Source of the DNA: Streptomyces sp. NBC_00162
GTDB lineage: Bacteria > Actinomycetota > Actinomycetes > Streptomycetales > Streptomycetaceae
Direction of reading: 5' to 3'
DNA: 64,000 nucleotides
NCBI RefSeq assembly: GCF_024611995.1
Contig: NZ_CP102509.1
Span: 2,418,001-2,482,000, forward strand
A program made the translations under genes and the position numbers. Below the pieces are notes generated by a model that was not told the origin of the DNA, searched no databases, and saw nothing but the letters and a program-made list of their open reading frames with translations. Shown piece by piece: positions 9,082 to 16,921 of the stretch; the first letter of the stretch is position 1, and the number at the start of each line of letters is the position of its first letter.

Positions 9082-10254
9082 ATGACACAGAAGAAGAAGG
9101 CCCTGGTGATCGGCGCGGGGATCGGCGGCCTCACCGCCGCCGTCGCCCTGCGCGAGGCGGGTCTCGAGGTCGAGGTCCACGAACGGGCGGGCGAGCTGCG
9201 GGCCGCGGGCTCCGGCCTCTCCGTGATGAGCAACGCCGTCGGCGCGCTGAACTCGCTGGGCGTCGGGATCGACCTGGAGAAGCGCGGGGAGGCCCTGCGC
9301 TCGTACCACGTCAAGACGGCCTCGGGCCGGCTGATCCGGGAGTTCCCCTTCCCGGAGATCATCGGCAGGCTGGGGGTGCCCAGTGTGCTCATCACCCGGG
9401 CGGACCTCCAGCAGTCGCTGCTGGAGGCGGCAGAGGGCATCCCCCTGCACTTCGGCGCCGCGGCCACCGGCTTCGAGACGGAGGGGGTGCCGGGCGGCGG
9501 GGTGCGGGTCGCGTTCGACGACGGCACCACCGCCGAGGGGGACGTGCTGATCGGGGCGGACGGCTTCAACTCCGCCGTCCGCAGGCAGCTGGTGGGCCCG
9601 GAGGACTCGCAGGACAGCGGCTACATCTGCTGGCTCGCGGTCGTGCCGTTTTCGCACCCCCGTTTCACGCCGGGTTCGGTGACCCACTTCTGGGGCAGCG
9701 GCAAGCGCTTCGGGCTCGTGGACATGGGCGCCGGACGGCTGTACTGGTGGGGCACCAAGAACATGCCGGCCGAGCTCTCGCGGGACTGGAAGGGCGGCAA
9801 GGCCGAGGTCCTGCACTCCTACGACGGCTGGGCCGACGAGGTGCGGCAGGCGATCCTGGCCACCCCCGAGGAGTCGATCATCGCCGTGCCCTCCCGGGAC
9901 CGGGCGTTCCTGGAGCGCTGGGGCCGGGGTCCGGTGACCCTGCTGGGGGACGCCGCGCACCCGATGCTCACCAGTCTCGGCCAGGGCTCGGGCATGGCGA
10001 TCGAGGACGCCGTGGTGCTCGGGCGGGCCCTGAAGGGCGCGCCCGACCTGCCGCGGGCACTGCGCCGGTACGAGGACGAGCGCCGCGAACGGACCCGGGG
10101 GATGGTCGCCGCCTCGCGCGGCATCAGCTCCTTCGAGCAGTCCGAGGACCCGTTCCGCCGGCCGGTGCGGGACGCGTACTTCCGCTTCATGCCGCAGAGC
10201 AGGCTCACCCGCACGCTGGAGGACGCCCTCACCTTCCCGGCGGTGGCCGGATGA
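9082..10254 (+). CDS. FAD-dependent monooxygenase (group A aromatic hydroxylase type)
   Basis: A 390-residue flavoprotein. The dinucleotide fold GAGIGGLTAAVAL is near residue 8, the DG motif is LIGADGFNSAVRR near 155, and the GD motif is LLGDAAHPMLTSLGQG near 290. This set and length match class A flavin monooxygenases of the salicylate/3-hydroxybenzoate hydroxylase and zeaxanthin-epoxidase-like group, which use FAD, NAD(P)H and O2. It starts 1 nt after the NRPS stop, so it is co-transcribed and probably translationally coupled. It is probably a tailoring oxygenase for the peptide, or makes a building block; the substrate is not readable. Confidence 0.88.
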   Translation: MTQKKKALVIGAGIGGLTAAVALREAGLEVEVHERAGELRAAGSGLSVMSNAVGALNSLGVGIDLEKRGEALRSYHVKTASGRLIREFPFPEIIGRLGVPSVLITRADLQQSLLEAAEGIPLHFGAAATGFETEGVPGGGVRVAFDDGTTAEGDVLIGADGFNSAVRRQLVGPEDSQDSGYICWLAVVPFSHPRFTPGSVTHFWGSGKRFGLVDMGAGRLYWWGTKNMPAELSRDWKGGKAEVLHSYDGWADEVRQAILATPEESIIAVPSRDRAFLERWGRGPVTLLGDAAHPMLTSLGQGSGMAIEDAVVLGRALKGAPDLPRALRRYEDERRERTRGMVAASRGISSFEQSEDPFRRPVRDAYFRFMPQSRLTRTLEDALTFPAVAG

Positions 10255-10283
10255 GCGCCCCCGCTTCCCGTAGGAGAAATCTC

Positions 10284-11168
10284 GTGTCAGCCGCCCAGAA
10301 CCGCGCCGCCCTGTCGCCGCGCGGCCGGTCCGTACTGGTCACCGGGGCCTCCTCCGGCCTCGGCCGGGTCTGCGCCCTCGAGCTGGAGGAGGCGGGCTTC
10401 CGGGTCTTCGCCGGTGTTCGCAAGGAGGCCGACGCCCTGGCGCTCGCCGAGGCCTCCGCGCACGGCCGGATCGTTCCGGTGCTGGTCGACGTGACGGACG
10501 AGAAGTCGGTGGCCGCGGCCGCCGAACGGGTCACCGCCGAGGTGGGCGAGGACGGCCTGTGGGGGCTCGTGAACAACGCGGGCATCTGCGTCTCGGCCCC
10601 GCTGGAGTGCGTGTCGCCGGAGCGGCTGCGCCGGCAGCTGGACACCAACGTGGTCGGTCAGCTCGCCGTCACCCAGGCGTTTCTGCCGCTGCTGCGGCGT
10701 ACCCGCGGCCGGGTGGTCAACGTGACCTCGGGCCTGGGCAGTGTGGCGATCCCGTTCCTCGGGGCGTACGCGGCGGCGCAGTTCGCCAAGGAGGCCCTGA
10801 CCGACGTACTGCGGCGCGAGCTGGCACCGCAGGGCGTGGACGTCGCCCTGGTGCAGCCCGGCGCCATCATGACGCCGATCTGGGGCAAGGTCTCCGACGT
10901 CGCGCGGGCCGCGATGGACGGTGTCCCGGAGCAAGTGGCCGAGCGGTACCGGATCCCCTTCAACCGGTTCCTGCACCAGAACGAGAAGCAGGCGCGGGAA
11001 AGCCTGACCCGTCCGGAGGACTTCGCGGAGACGGTCCGGCAGGCCCTGACGGCCCGGCGGCCCAGGACCCGCTACCGGGTGGGTCCGGACGCCCGGAAGG
11101 TGAGCGTGCTCGCCCGGGTGCTGCCCGACACGGCACTCGACCGGTACCTGCGGCCGATCACCGAATAG
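10284..11168 (+). CDS. Atypical short-chain dehydrogenase/reductase (catalytic Lys replaced)
   Basis: A classical SDR fold: TGASSGLG cofactor motif near residue 19 and NNAG near 98. The Ser149 and Tyr162 pair has the correct spacing. Where YxxxK is expected the sequence is YAAAQ, so position 166 is Gln and not Lys; a Lys occurs three residues later. I chose the GTG at 10284 because taggagaaat lies just upstream. An ATG at 10251 overlaps the monooxygenase stop (ATGA) and would add 11 residues, so coupled initiation there is also possible. Third gene of the NRPS operon; probably acts on the peptide or a precursor, or is catalytically altered. Confidence 0.85.
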   Translation: MSAAQNRAALSPRGRSVLVTGASSGLGRVCALELEEAGFRVFAGVRKEADALALAEASAHGRIVPVLVDVTDEKSVAAAAERVTAEVGEDGLWGLVNNAGICVSAPLECVSPERLRRQLDTNVVGQLAVTQAFLPLLRRTRGRVVNVTSGLGSVAIPFLGAYAAAQFAKEALTDVLRRELAPQGVDVALVQPGAIMTPIWGKVSDVARAAMDGVPEQVAERYRIPFNRFLHQNEKQARESLTRPEDFAETVRQALTARRPRTRYRVGPDARKVSVLARVLPDTALDRYLRPITE

Positions 11169-11246
11169 CGCGGCTGCCGGGGTGGCTGGTGCCCGAGGGC
11201 TGAGGTAACAGGCAAACCTGCCCAGGAAGTCGTACAGAACAAGCCA

Positions 11247-11371
11247 GTTGGCACGCCCGCCAAGAGGCGGCGAGCGGCGATATCACGCCAGATGATGGCT
11301 GATAGCGGCAAGTTGCGCGTGATATGGCCATCGTCACAGTTTGACCCGCCTTTTCGGCGGGCGTGCCCAAC
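11247..11371. repeat. Nested inverted repeats in the 408-bp gap before the PaaN-like gene
   Basis: ggcacgcccgcc (11250-11261) is perfectly repeated inverted at 11356-11367; with one bulged base the pairing extends through gtt/aac. Inside it, atatcacgc (11280-11288) pairs with gcgtgatat (11317-11325). The right outer arm can instead form a local hairpin, cccgcc-ttttc-ggcggg (11345-11361), ending the region like a terminator. The region 11169-11576 holds no convincing gene. It could be the operon terminator, a switching leader RNA for the downstream gene, or a small MITE-like insertion; no clear target-site duplication was seen. Confidence 0.5.
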
Positions 11372-11505
11372 GTCCCAGGACCGGCCCGGATTTCGCCCTT
11401 TTCCCCTCGGGCCGGAGCTCCGTCATGCCGCCGATTTCCCGCCCGTCGGTGTGAACGGTCCGTCAATTCCCTTCATGACCTGACTCCGCCGTGGGTGCGA
11501 ACCAG

Positions 11506-11516
11506 CCGAATTAGCG
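11506..11516 (+). promoter_or_regulatory. 11-bp motif shared with the NRPS leader
   Basis: ccgaattagcg occurs 70 bp before the PaaN-like start and again at 1805-1815, just before the NRPS ribosome-binding site. TAGCGT/TAGCGA inside it could serve as a -10-like hexamer, but no matching -35 is clear. It may mark a common regulator or promoter for the two transcription units. Confidence 0.3.
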
Positions 11517-11585
11517 TGATCGCCGAGGCTTTCCGGAATCGGCGTTCCCCGACCGGACCCCTACCGTTCGACAAGGATGAGGACC

Positions 11586-13346
11586 ATGGCGCAAACCGTG
11601 CGGCCGCCCGTTCCCGAAACCCGCGCCGACGGCGGCGCGCTGACCCGATTCACGTCCCGGCACGGCAGCACCCTGGAGCGGGCCCGCGAGGTGATCCGCA
11701 CCCGCGAACACTGGTCACCGTATTCGGAGGACCCGGAGGATCCGCAGGCCTACGGCCGGGGCGCGAGAGCCGCCGGCGAGGCCGCCTTCCGCCGGCTCCT
11801 CGGCCGGCCGCTGGAGCTCGGCCAGCCCGGCCGGGACGGCACCGTGGGCCCCGGCCCGGAAGCGGGCGGCGAGCTCTCCCCGTACGGCGGCCCGCTGAAG
11901 GTCTCCTACCCGCACTGCGACCCCGACGTCCTGCTGCCCGCCATGGAGGCGGCCCTGCCCGCCTGGCGCGACGCGGGTCCCGAGGCCCGTGCGGCGGTCT
12001 GCGCCGAGATCCTCCACCGGATCAACGCCCGCAGCTCCGAGTTCGCCTACGCGGCCGTGCACACCAGCGGCCACAACTTCCTGATGGCCTTCCACGCGGG
12101 GGCCGTCCACGCCCAGGACCGCGGCCTCGAGGCGGTGGCCTGCGCCCTCGCCGAGCAGACCCGGCTGCCGGCCGCCTCGGTCTGGCGCAAGCCCCAGGGC
12201 GACGGCCGGGCCGTCACCCTGGCCAAGACCTTCAGGACGGTGCCGCGGGGCGTCTCCCTGGTCGTCGCCAACAGCGTCTTCCCCGCCTGGAACAGCTACC
12301 CGGCCCTCTTCGCCTCCCTGGCCACCGGCAACCCCGTGCTGGTCAAACCGCACCCGGCGGCCGTCCTGCCCCTGGCGCTCACCGTCGAGATCGCCCGCGA
12401 GGTACTGACCGAGGCCGGCTTCCCGGCGGACCTGGTGTGCCTGGCCGCCGAACACCCCGGTGAAGGACTGGCCCGCCGGCTGGCCACCCGCCCCGAGGTA
12501 CGCCTCGTCGACTACGCGGGCGGCACCGCCTTCGGCACCTGGCTGGAGGACAACGCCCGCCAGGCCCGCGTCTTCACCGCCGGGTCCGCCGTCAACACCT
12601 TGCTCGTCGAGTCGACCGGCGACTACCGCGACATGCTCGCCAACCTCGCCTTCTCCGTCTCCCTCTACAGCGGGCAGCTGTGCACCAGCCCGCAGAACCT
12701 GCTGATCCCGCGGGCCGGGATCAGCACCGACGAGGGGCACCGGACGTACGAGGAGATCGTCGCCGACCTCGGCGCGGCCCTCTCCGGCCTGCTGGGCGAC
12801 GACACGGTGGCGAGCGGCATCCTGGGCGCGCTCCTGGGACCCCCGGTCCTGGACCGGCTCGAACGGGTGATGGCCGGGGAAGCCGGGACCGTGGCCGTCC
12901 CCTCCCGCGCCGTGCGCGACCCCGCGCACCCGGAGGCGGTCATCCGCACCCCGGCCGTCGTGACGCTCGACGCGAACCGGGCCGCGGACCGGACCACGCT
13001 GCTCGCCGAATGGCTGGGCCCCGTGGTCTTCGCCGTCGCGGTGGACTCCGTCGCCGACGCGGTCGCGCTGGTCTCCCGCACCACCCGCGAGTGCGGCGCG
13101 CTGTCCGTCGGCCTCTATTCCACGTCACCGGAGGTGGAAGCGGCGATGGAACAGGCCTGCGCCGAAGCCGGGGTGATGCTGTCGGCGAACCTGATGGGCG
13201 ACTGGTACATCTCCCAGTCGGCCGTCTATTCCGATCTGCACGGCACGGGAATGAACCCGTCGGGGAACTCGGTGTACTGCGACGCCGCGTTCGTGTCCGC
13301 GCGTTTCCACACCGTCGGCGTACGTCGCTACGGCGGCTCCATATGA
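11586..13346 (+). CDS. Aldehyde dehydrogenase, PaaN-like
   Basis: A 586-residue aldehyde dehydrogenase-superfamily protein. SYPHCDPD near residue 105, HTSGHNFLMAFHAGAVHAQD near 160, a cofactor-domain stretch VVANSVFPAWNSYPALFASL and the cysteine motif YSGQLCTSP (Cys366) match the PaaN branch of phenylacetate-degradation-type enzymes as I recall it. I chose the ATG at 11586 because gagg sits at a normal distance; an in-frame ATG at 11577 is too close to its possible site. No other paa gene is nearby. Together with its position between NRPS tailoring genes and a regulator, this suggests oxidation of an aldehyde intermediate of the pathway or CoA-dependent precursor supply. Confidence 0.8.
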   Translation: MAQTVRPPVPETRADGGALTRFTSRHGSTLERAREVIRTREHWSPYSEDPEDPQAYGRGARAAGEAAFRRLLGRPLELGQPGRDGTVGPGPEAGGELSPYGGPLKVSYPHCDPDVLLPAMEAALPAWRDAGPEARAAVCAEILHRINARSSEFAYAAVHTSGHNFLMAFHAGAVHAQDRGLEAVACALAEQTRLPAASVWRKPQGDGRAVTLAKTFRTVPRGVSLVVANSVFPAWNSYPALFASLATGNPVLVKPHPAAVLPLALTVEIAREVLTEAGFPADLVCLAAEHPGEGLARRLATRPEVRLVDYAGGTAFGTWLEDNARQARVFTAGSAVNTLLVESTGDYRDMLANLAFSVSLYSGQLCTSPQNLLIPRAGISTDEGHRTYEEIVADLGAALSGLLGDDTVASGILGALLGPPVLDRLERVMAGEAGTVAVPSRAVRDPAHPEAVIRTPAVVTLDANRAADRTTLLAEWLGPVVFAVAVDSVADAVALVSRTTRECGALSVGLYSTSPEVEAAMEQACAEAGVMLSANLMGDWYISQSAVYSDLHGTGMNPSGNSVYCDAAFVSARFHTVGVRRYGGSI

Positions 13347-14560
13347 ACAGCACCCTCACCCACATGCCGCTGCGCGGGCGCGAGCGGGAAATGCGGCTCA
13401 TCCGCGAGGTACTGGAATACGGCCGCCGCTCCGGCCCCGCCGTCCTGTCGATCGAGGGAATGCCCGGCATCGGCAAGACCCGGCTGCTGCAGGAAGCCGC
13501 CGCCCTCGCCGACGGCCTGGGCTACGCCGGGCACCACCCCGATCCGTGGGCGGACCCCCGCCACCTGCGGCGCCGGACCGTTCCGGCGCGCCACACCCGG
13601 GGCCGGCCCGGCCGGTGCCATGCCCCGGCGGGGCCCGTCCTCGTCCTGGTCGACGACACCCGCCGGGCCGTGGACGGGCCGCCGCGGATGCCCTTCGCCC
13701 CCCGCGAACGGCCCGGCGGCGAACCCGTCGTCTGGCTGGTCGCCCACCGGCCCGGCGAGGCGCCGGCCCTGCCGGCCGGCCTCACTGGTCGCAGCGAGCG
13801 GCTGTCGCTGGGACCGCTGGGACCGGCCCACTCGCTGAGCCTGGCCCGGGACCTGCTGGGCGCGCCGCCCGCACCGGCTCTGGTCCAGCTGATCGACCAG
13901 GCCGGCGGGCACCCCCGGCTGCTGATCGAACTGCTCACCGGGCTCCAGGAGGAAGGTGCCCTGGAGACCGTGGACGACGAGGTCCGGCTGCTGACCTCGC
14001 GGCTGCCCGCCCGCCTGGCCACCCGGGTCCGGGCCACCTTGGAGCGCTTCTCCCCCGGATGCCGCCAACTGCTGCGCGTGGCCTCGCTCCTGGGGTGCGA
14101 GGTGGTCTACGAGGATCTGGCGCTGATGCTGCGGACCTCGGTGTCCGCCCTGCTCCCCGCGCTGGAGGAGGTGGAGGCCACCGGCGTCGTGCGCAACGAC
14201 GACGGCCGGGCCGTGTTCTCCAGTCCGCTGCTGCGCCGGCTCATCTCGGACTCGATGCCCGACTCGCTGCGCCTCTCCCTCCAGCGGGAAGCGGCGGCGC
14301 TGCGGGCGACGGCGGGGCTCCGCGAGGCGCCGGCCGCCGGGCCGGAACTGAGCGAGCAGCAACGGGTGCTGGTGGGCCTGGTGCGCGAGGGCCTCACCAA
14401 CCAGCAGATCGCCCGGCGCCTCGCGCTGTCCCCGCACACCGTCAACTACCACCTCCGGAAGCTGTTCAAGACCTTCGGGGTGAGCTCGCGGATCGACCTG
14501 CTGACGGCGGCGGAGCACCTGGACGCCTCCGGCCGGGCCGCCCGCGCACGCCAGAACTGA
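13343..14560 (+). CDS. Short LAL-type LuxR-family transcriptional regulator
   Basis: A 405-residue regulator whose ATG overlaps the upstream stop (ATGA). An N-terminal P-loop (GMPGIGKTRLLQ near residue 37) and an acidic strand VLVLVDDTR near 100 indicate a small STAND-type ATPase. The C terminus (about 335-395) is a LuxR helix-turn-helix, LTNQQIARRLALSPHTVNYH. Full LAL regulators are about 900 residues; this one lacks the long sensor region, and the section between the two ATPase motifs is Arg/Pro-rich and poorly conserved. Likely the pathway-specific regulator of the NRPS locus, by position. Confidence 0.85.
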   Translation: MNSTLTHMPLRGREREMRLIREVLEYGRRSGPAVLSIEGMPGIGKTRLLQEAAALADGLGYAGHHPDPWADPRHLRRRTVPARHTRGRPGRCHAPAGPVLVLVDDTRRAVDGPPRMPFAPRERPGGEPVVWLVAHRPGEAPALPAGLTGRSERLSLGPLGPAHSLSLARDLLGAPPAPALVQLIDQAGGHPRLLIELLTGLQEEGALETVDDEVRLLTSRLPARLATRVRATLERFSPGCRQLLRVASLLGCEVVYEDLALMLRTSVSALLPALEEVEATGVVRNDDGRAVFSSPLLRRLISDSMPDSLRLSLQREAAALRATAGLREAPAAGPELSEQQRVLVGLVREGLTNQQIARRLALSPHTVNYHLRKLFKTFGVSSRIDLLTAAEHLDASGRAARARQN

Positions 14561-14626
14561 CCGCACCCCACCGCACGCACTGCACCGCACTGCACCACAC
14601 CGCACCGACCGTGGAGACCCGTACCC

Positions 14627-16072
14627 GTGACCGATCTCGTCCTGGCCGGCACCTGGCCCCGCCCCGACACCCCGCCTCCGGCCCGGCGCACCGCCTGGCT
14701 GCGTGACGCCCTGCACGCAGAACCCGACGACGGGCGCTCCCCGCAGCTGCTGGACGAGGTGCGCTGCGACGTCCTCGTCGTGGGCGGCGGCTTCACCGGC
14801 CTGTGGACCGCCCTGGAGATCCTGCGGCGGGCGCCCGGCACGGACATCGTGCTGATCGAGGCCGACGTGTGCGGCGGCGGAGCCAGCGGCGCCAACGCCG
14901 GCTATCTGATGCCGATGTGGGCCCGCTTCAGCAGCCTCGTCGCGATCGGCGGGCACGAGGAGGCGCGCCGGCTGGGCGAGGCCTCCGCCCAGGCCGTCGA
15001 CGACATCCTCGCCTTCACCGAGGCGCACGGCATCGACGTCGAGTACCGGCGCGGTCCGTGGATGTGGGCCGCCTCCTCACCGGCCCAGCGCGGGGCGTGG
15101 CGGCAGACCCTGGAGGACCTGCGGCGGGCCGGGACGGAGCCGCTGCACGAGGTGTCCGCCGCCGAGTCCCGCCGGGCGGTCGGCACCCGCAACCACTTCG
15201 GCGGCGTCCTCGACCCGGGCTGCGCCACGCTCCAGCCCGCCAAGCTGACGCGCGGCATGCGCCGGGTGGCGATCGAGGCGGGCGTCCGCGTCCACGAGCG
15301 CACCCCGCTGACCGCCCTGCGGGGCGCGCCCGGCGGCGCCACGACCGCCCACACCCCCTACGGACGGGTGCACGCCGAACGGGTCGTGCTGGCCATCAAC
15401 GCCTGGGCCGGGCAGCTGGAGGACCTCGGCCGCCGGATGGTCACCGTGGCCAGCGACACCCTCCTGACCGAGCCCGTTCCGGAGCGGCTCGCGGCGCTCG
15501 GCTGGGACGGGGAGACCTCGGTCTGCGACTCCCGCCGCAGGCTGAACTACTACCGCACGACCCCGGACGGCAGGCTGCTCTTCGGCAAGGGCGGCTCCGG
15601 CGTGGCCTTCGGCCAGAGCGGGGCCGACACGATGTGGGGCGACGCGCTGCGACCCGCCGAGCTACGGAGTCAGCTCGCCCGGCTCTTCCCGGAGCTCGCC
15701 GACGCGCCGGTGGACACGGCCTGGACCGCCCCGGTCGAGTACTCGACCACCTCGCTCCCCTTCGCCGGCTGGCTGAAGTCCGTGCCCGGGGTTTGCTACG
15801 CCACGGGCTACTCGGGGGACGGGGTGGGCCCCTCGCGGCTGATGGCCAAGGTGCTCGCCTCCCTCGTCCTGGGGACCAGGGACGAGTGGTCGGGCTCGGC
15901 CTTCACCAGGCCGCCGGGCGGCTGGATCCCGCCGGAGCCCGTCCGCTACCCCGGTGCGCGGCTGGTCATCCCGGCGCTGCGCGCGGTGGAGCACCGCGAG
16001 GACCGCGGCCGCGGGGTGCCGGCGCTGGTGAAGCGGCTGGCCTCCATCGACCCGTCCGCCTTCCGGCTCTGA
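14627..16072 (+). CDS. FAD-dependent oxidoreductase (DAO superfamily)
   Basis: 481 residues, GTG start with ggag 10 nt upstream. The N-terminal Rossmann motif VLVVGGGFTGLWTAL (near 48) and the flavin loop GGGASGANAGYLMP (near 85) are typical of D-amino acid/glycine/sarcosine oxidase-type flavoenzymes. A C-terminal GYSGDGVGPSRLMAKVLA completes the FAD site. Such enzymes oxidise C-N bonds of amines or amino acids. It lies 66 bp after the LuxR gene on the same strand, so it may be the last gene of the NRPS locus (imine formation or precursor oxidation), or an unrelated catabolic enzyme. Confidence 0.82.
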   Translation: MTDLVLAGTWPRPDTPPPARRTAWLRDALHAEPDDGRSPQLLDEVRCDVLVVGGGFTGLWTALEILRRAPGTDIVLIEADVCGGGASGANAGYLMPMWARFSSLVAIGGHEEARRLGEASAQAVDDILAFTEAHGIDVEYRRGPWMWAASSPAQRGAWRQTLEDLRRAGTEPLHEVSAAESRRAVGTRNHFGGVLDPGCATLQPAKLTRGMRRVAIEAGVRVHERTPLTALRGAPGGATTAHTPYGRVHAERVVLAINAWAGQLEDLGRRMVTVASDTLLTEPVPERLAALGWDGETSVCDSRRRLNYYRTTPDGRLLFGKGGSGVAFGQSGADTMWGDALRPAELRSQLARLFPELADAPVDTAWTAPVEYSTTSLPFAGWLKSVPGVCYATGYSGDGVGPSRLMAKVLASLVLGTRDEWSGSAFTRPPGGWIPPEPVRYPGARLVIPALRAVEHREDRGRGVPALVKRLASIDPSAFRL

Positions 16073-16078
16073 CCCGAC

Positions 16079-16101
16079 GGTCCCAGACCCTGTCCGGGAC
16101 C
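16079..16101. terminator. Weak hairpin between convergent genes
   Basis: ggtccc (16079-16084) pairs with gggacc (16096-16101) in the 28-bp convergent spacer after the flavin oxidoreductase. It is short and overlaps the exonuclease stop codon. Confidence 0.35.
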
Positions 16102-16829
16102 TAGCCGGCCGCCGGCACCAGGCCCCGCAGCGGCCAGGCGGTGTCGATCACCGCGTCCGGGGTGCCCTGGCGGCGGAGGTAGGACTGGAAGTCCCGGGCC
16201 CAGCGCGCGTGCCAGGTGCCCTGACGGGCGTGCAGGTCGGCCGGGGTGAGGGCGGCCACCTCGGGGTGGCGCGCGGCTATCGCGCGGGCCACCTCGACCG
16301 CGGCCAGGGCGTCCGCCCCGGCGTCGTGCGCGGCGTCCAAGGTGACCCCGTACACCCCGCAGACCGCCTCCAGGGTCCGCTTGCCGCGCCGGTAGCGGTC
16401 GACGGCCCGGTCAATGGTCAGCGGGTCGACCACCGGCCCGGTCGCCGCCCCGCCCAGCCGCTCGGCCAGCGACGGCAGCCCGTGCCGGGCCAGCTCCGCG
16501 GAGAGCAGGGTCAGGTCGAAGGCCGCGTTGTACGCGACGACCACCGCCCCCGCGCGCCAGTGCCCGACCAGCGCCCGGGCGACCTCGTCGGCCACCTCCC
16601 GCACCGGGCGGCCCTCGGCGACGGCCCGCTCCGTGCTGATCCCGTGGATCGCCGAGGCCCCTTCCGGAATCGGTATCCCCGGGTCCGCGAGCCAGCCGCG
16701 CCGCTCGCGCACCTCGCCGCCCCGCACCTCGACCACCGCCGCCGTCACGATCCGCGACTCCCCCGGCTCCGTGCCGGTCGTCTCCAGGTCGAACCCGATC
16801 AGCACACCGCCGTGCCAGTCCCCCGTCAT
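16101..16829 (-). CDS. DnaQ-like 3'-5' exonuclease (DEDDh)
   Basis: A 242-residue exonuclease. Exo I is GFDLETTGTEPGESRIV, Exo II has YNAAFDLTLL (Asp), and Exo III has HDAGADALAAVEVA (His, Asp), giving the full DEDDh set. Length and architecture fit the stand-alone proofreading-like exonucleases of Streptomyces, not the full Pol III epsilon. I chose the ATG at 16829 because ggggggaag precedes it; an in-frame start at 16859 has none. A role in DNA repair or nucleotide turnover is inferred from the family. Confidence 0.88.
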   Translation of the reverse strand: MTGDWHGGVLIGFDLETTGTEPGESRIVTAAVVEVRGGEVRERRGWLADPGIPIPEGASAIHGISTERAVAEGRPVREVADEVARALVGHWRAGAVVVAYNAAFDLTLLSAELARHGLPSLAERLGGAATGPVVDPLTIDRAVDRYRRGKRTLEAVCGVYGVTLDAAHDAGADALAAVEVARAIAARHPEVAALTPADLHARQGTWHARWARDFQSYLRRQGTPDAVIDTAWPLRGLVPAAG

Positions 16830-16921
16830 GCGCTCTTCCCCCCGTACACCTTCGGTCAACGGCTTTCAGCCTGCCACGGCGCACTGACAGACCGGCCGCC
16901 GGGGGCGGGGCGCAGCCGGCG

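Noticed and set aside
1731..9569. Open frame of about 2600 residues on the minus strand opposite the NRPS
   Set aside because: It exists because high third-position GC removes stop codons on the other strand. Its translation is repetitive Gly/Arg/Val/Gln-rich, with no domain, and it covers a clear NRPS.
11247..11371. Known riboswitch (cobalamin, SAM, c-di-AMP)
   Set aside because: The conserved boxes of these classes were not found; only generic inverted repeats are supported.
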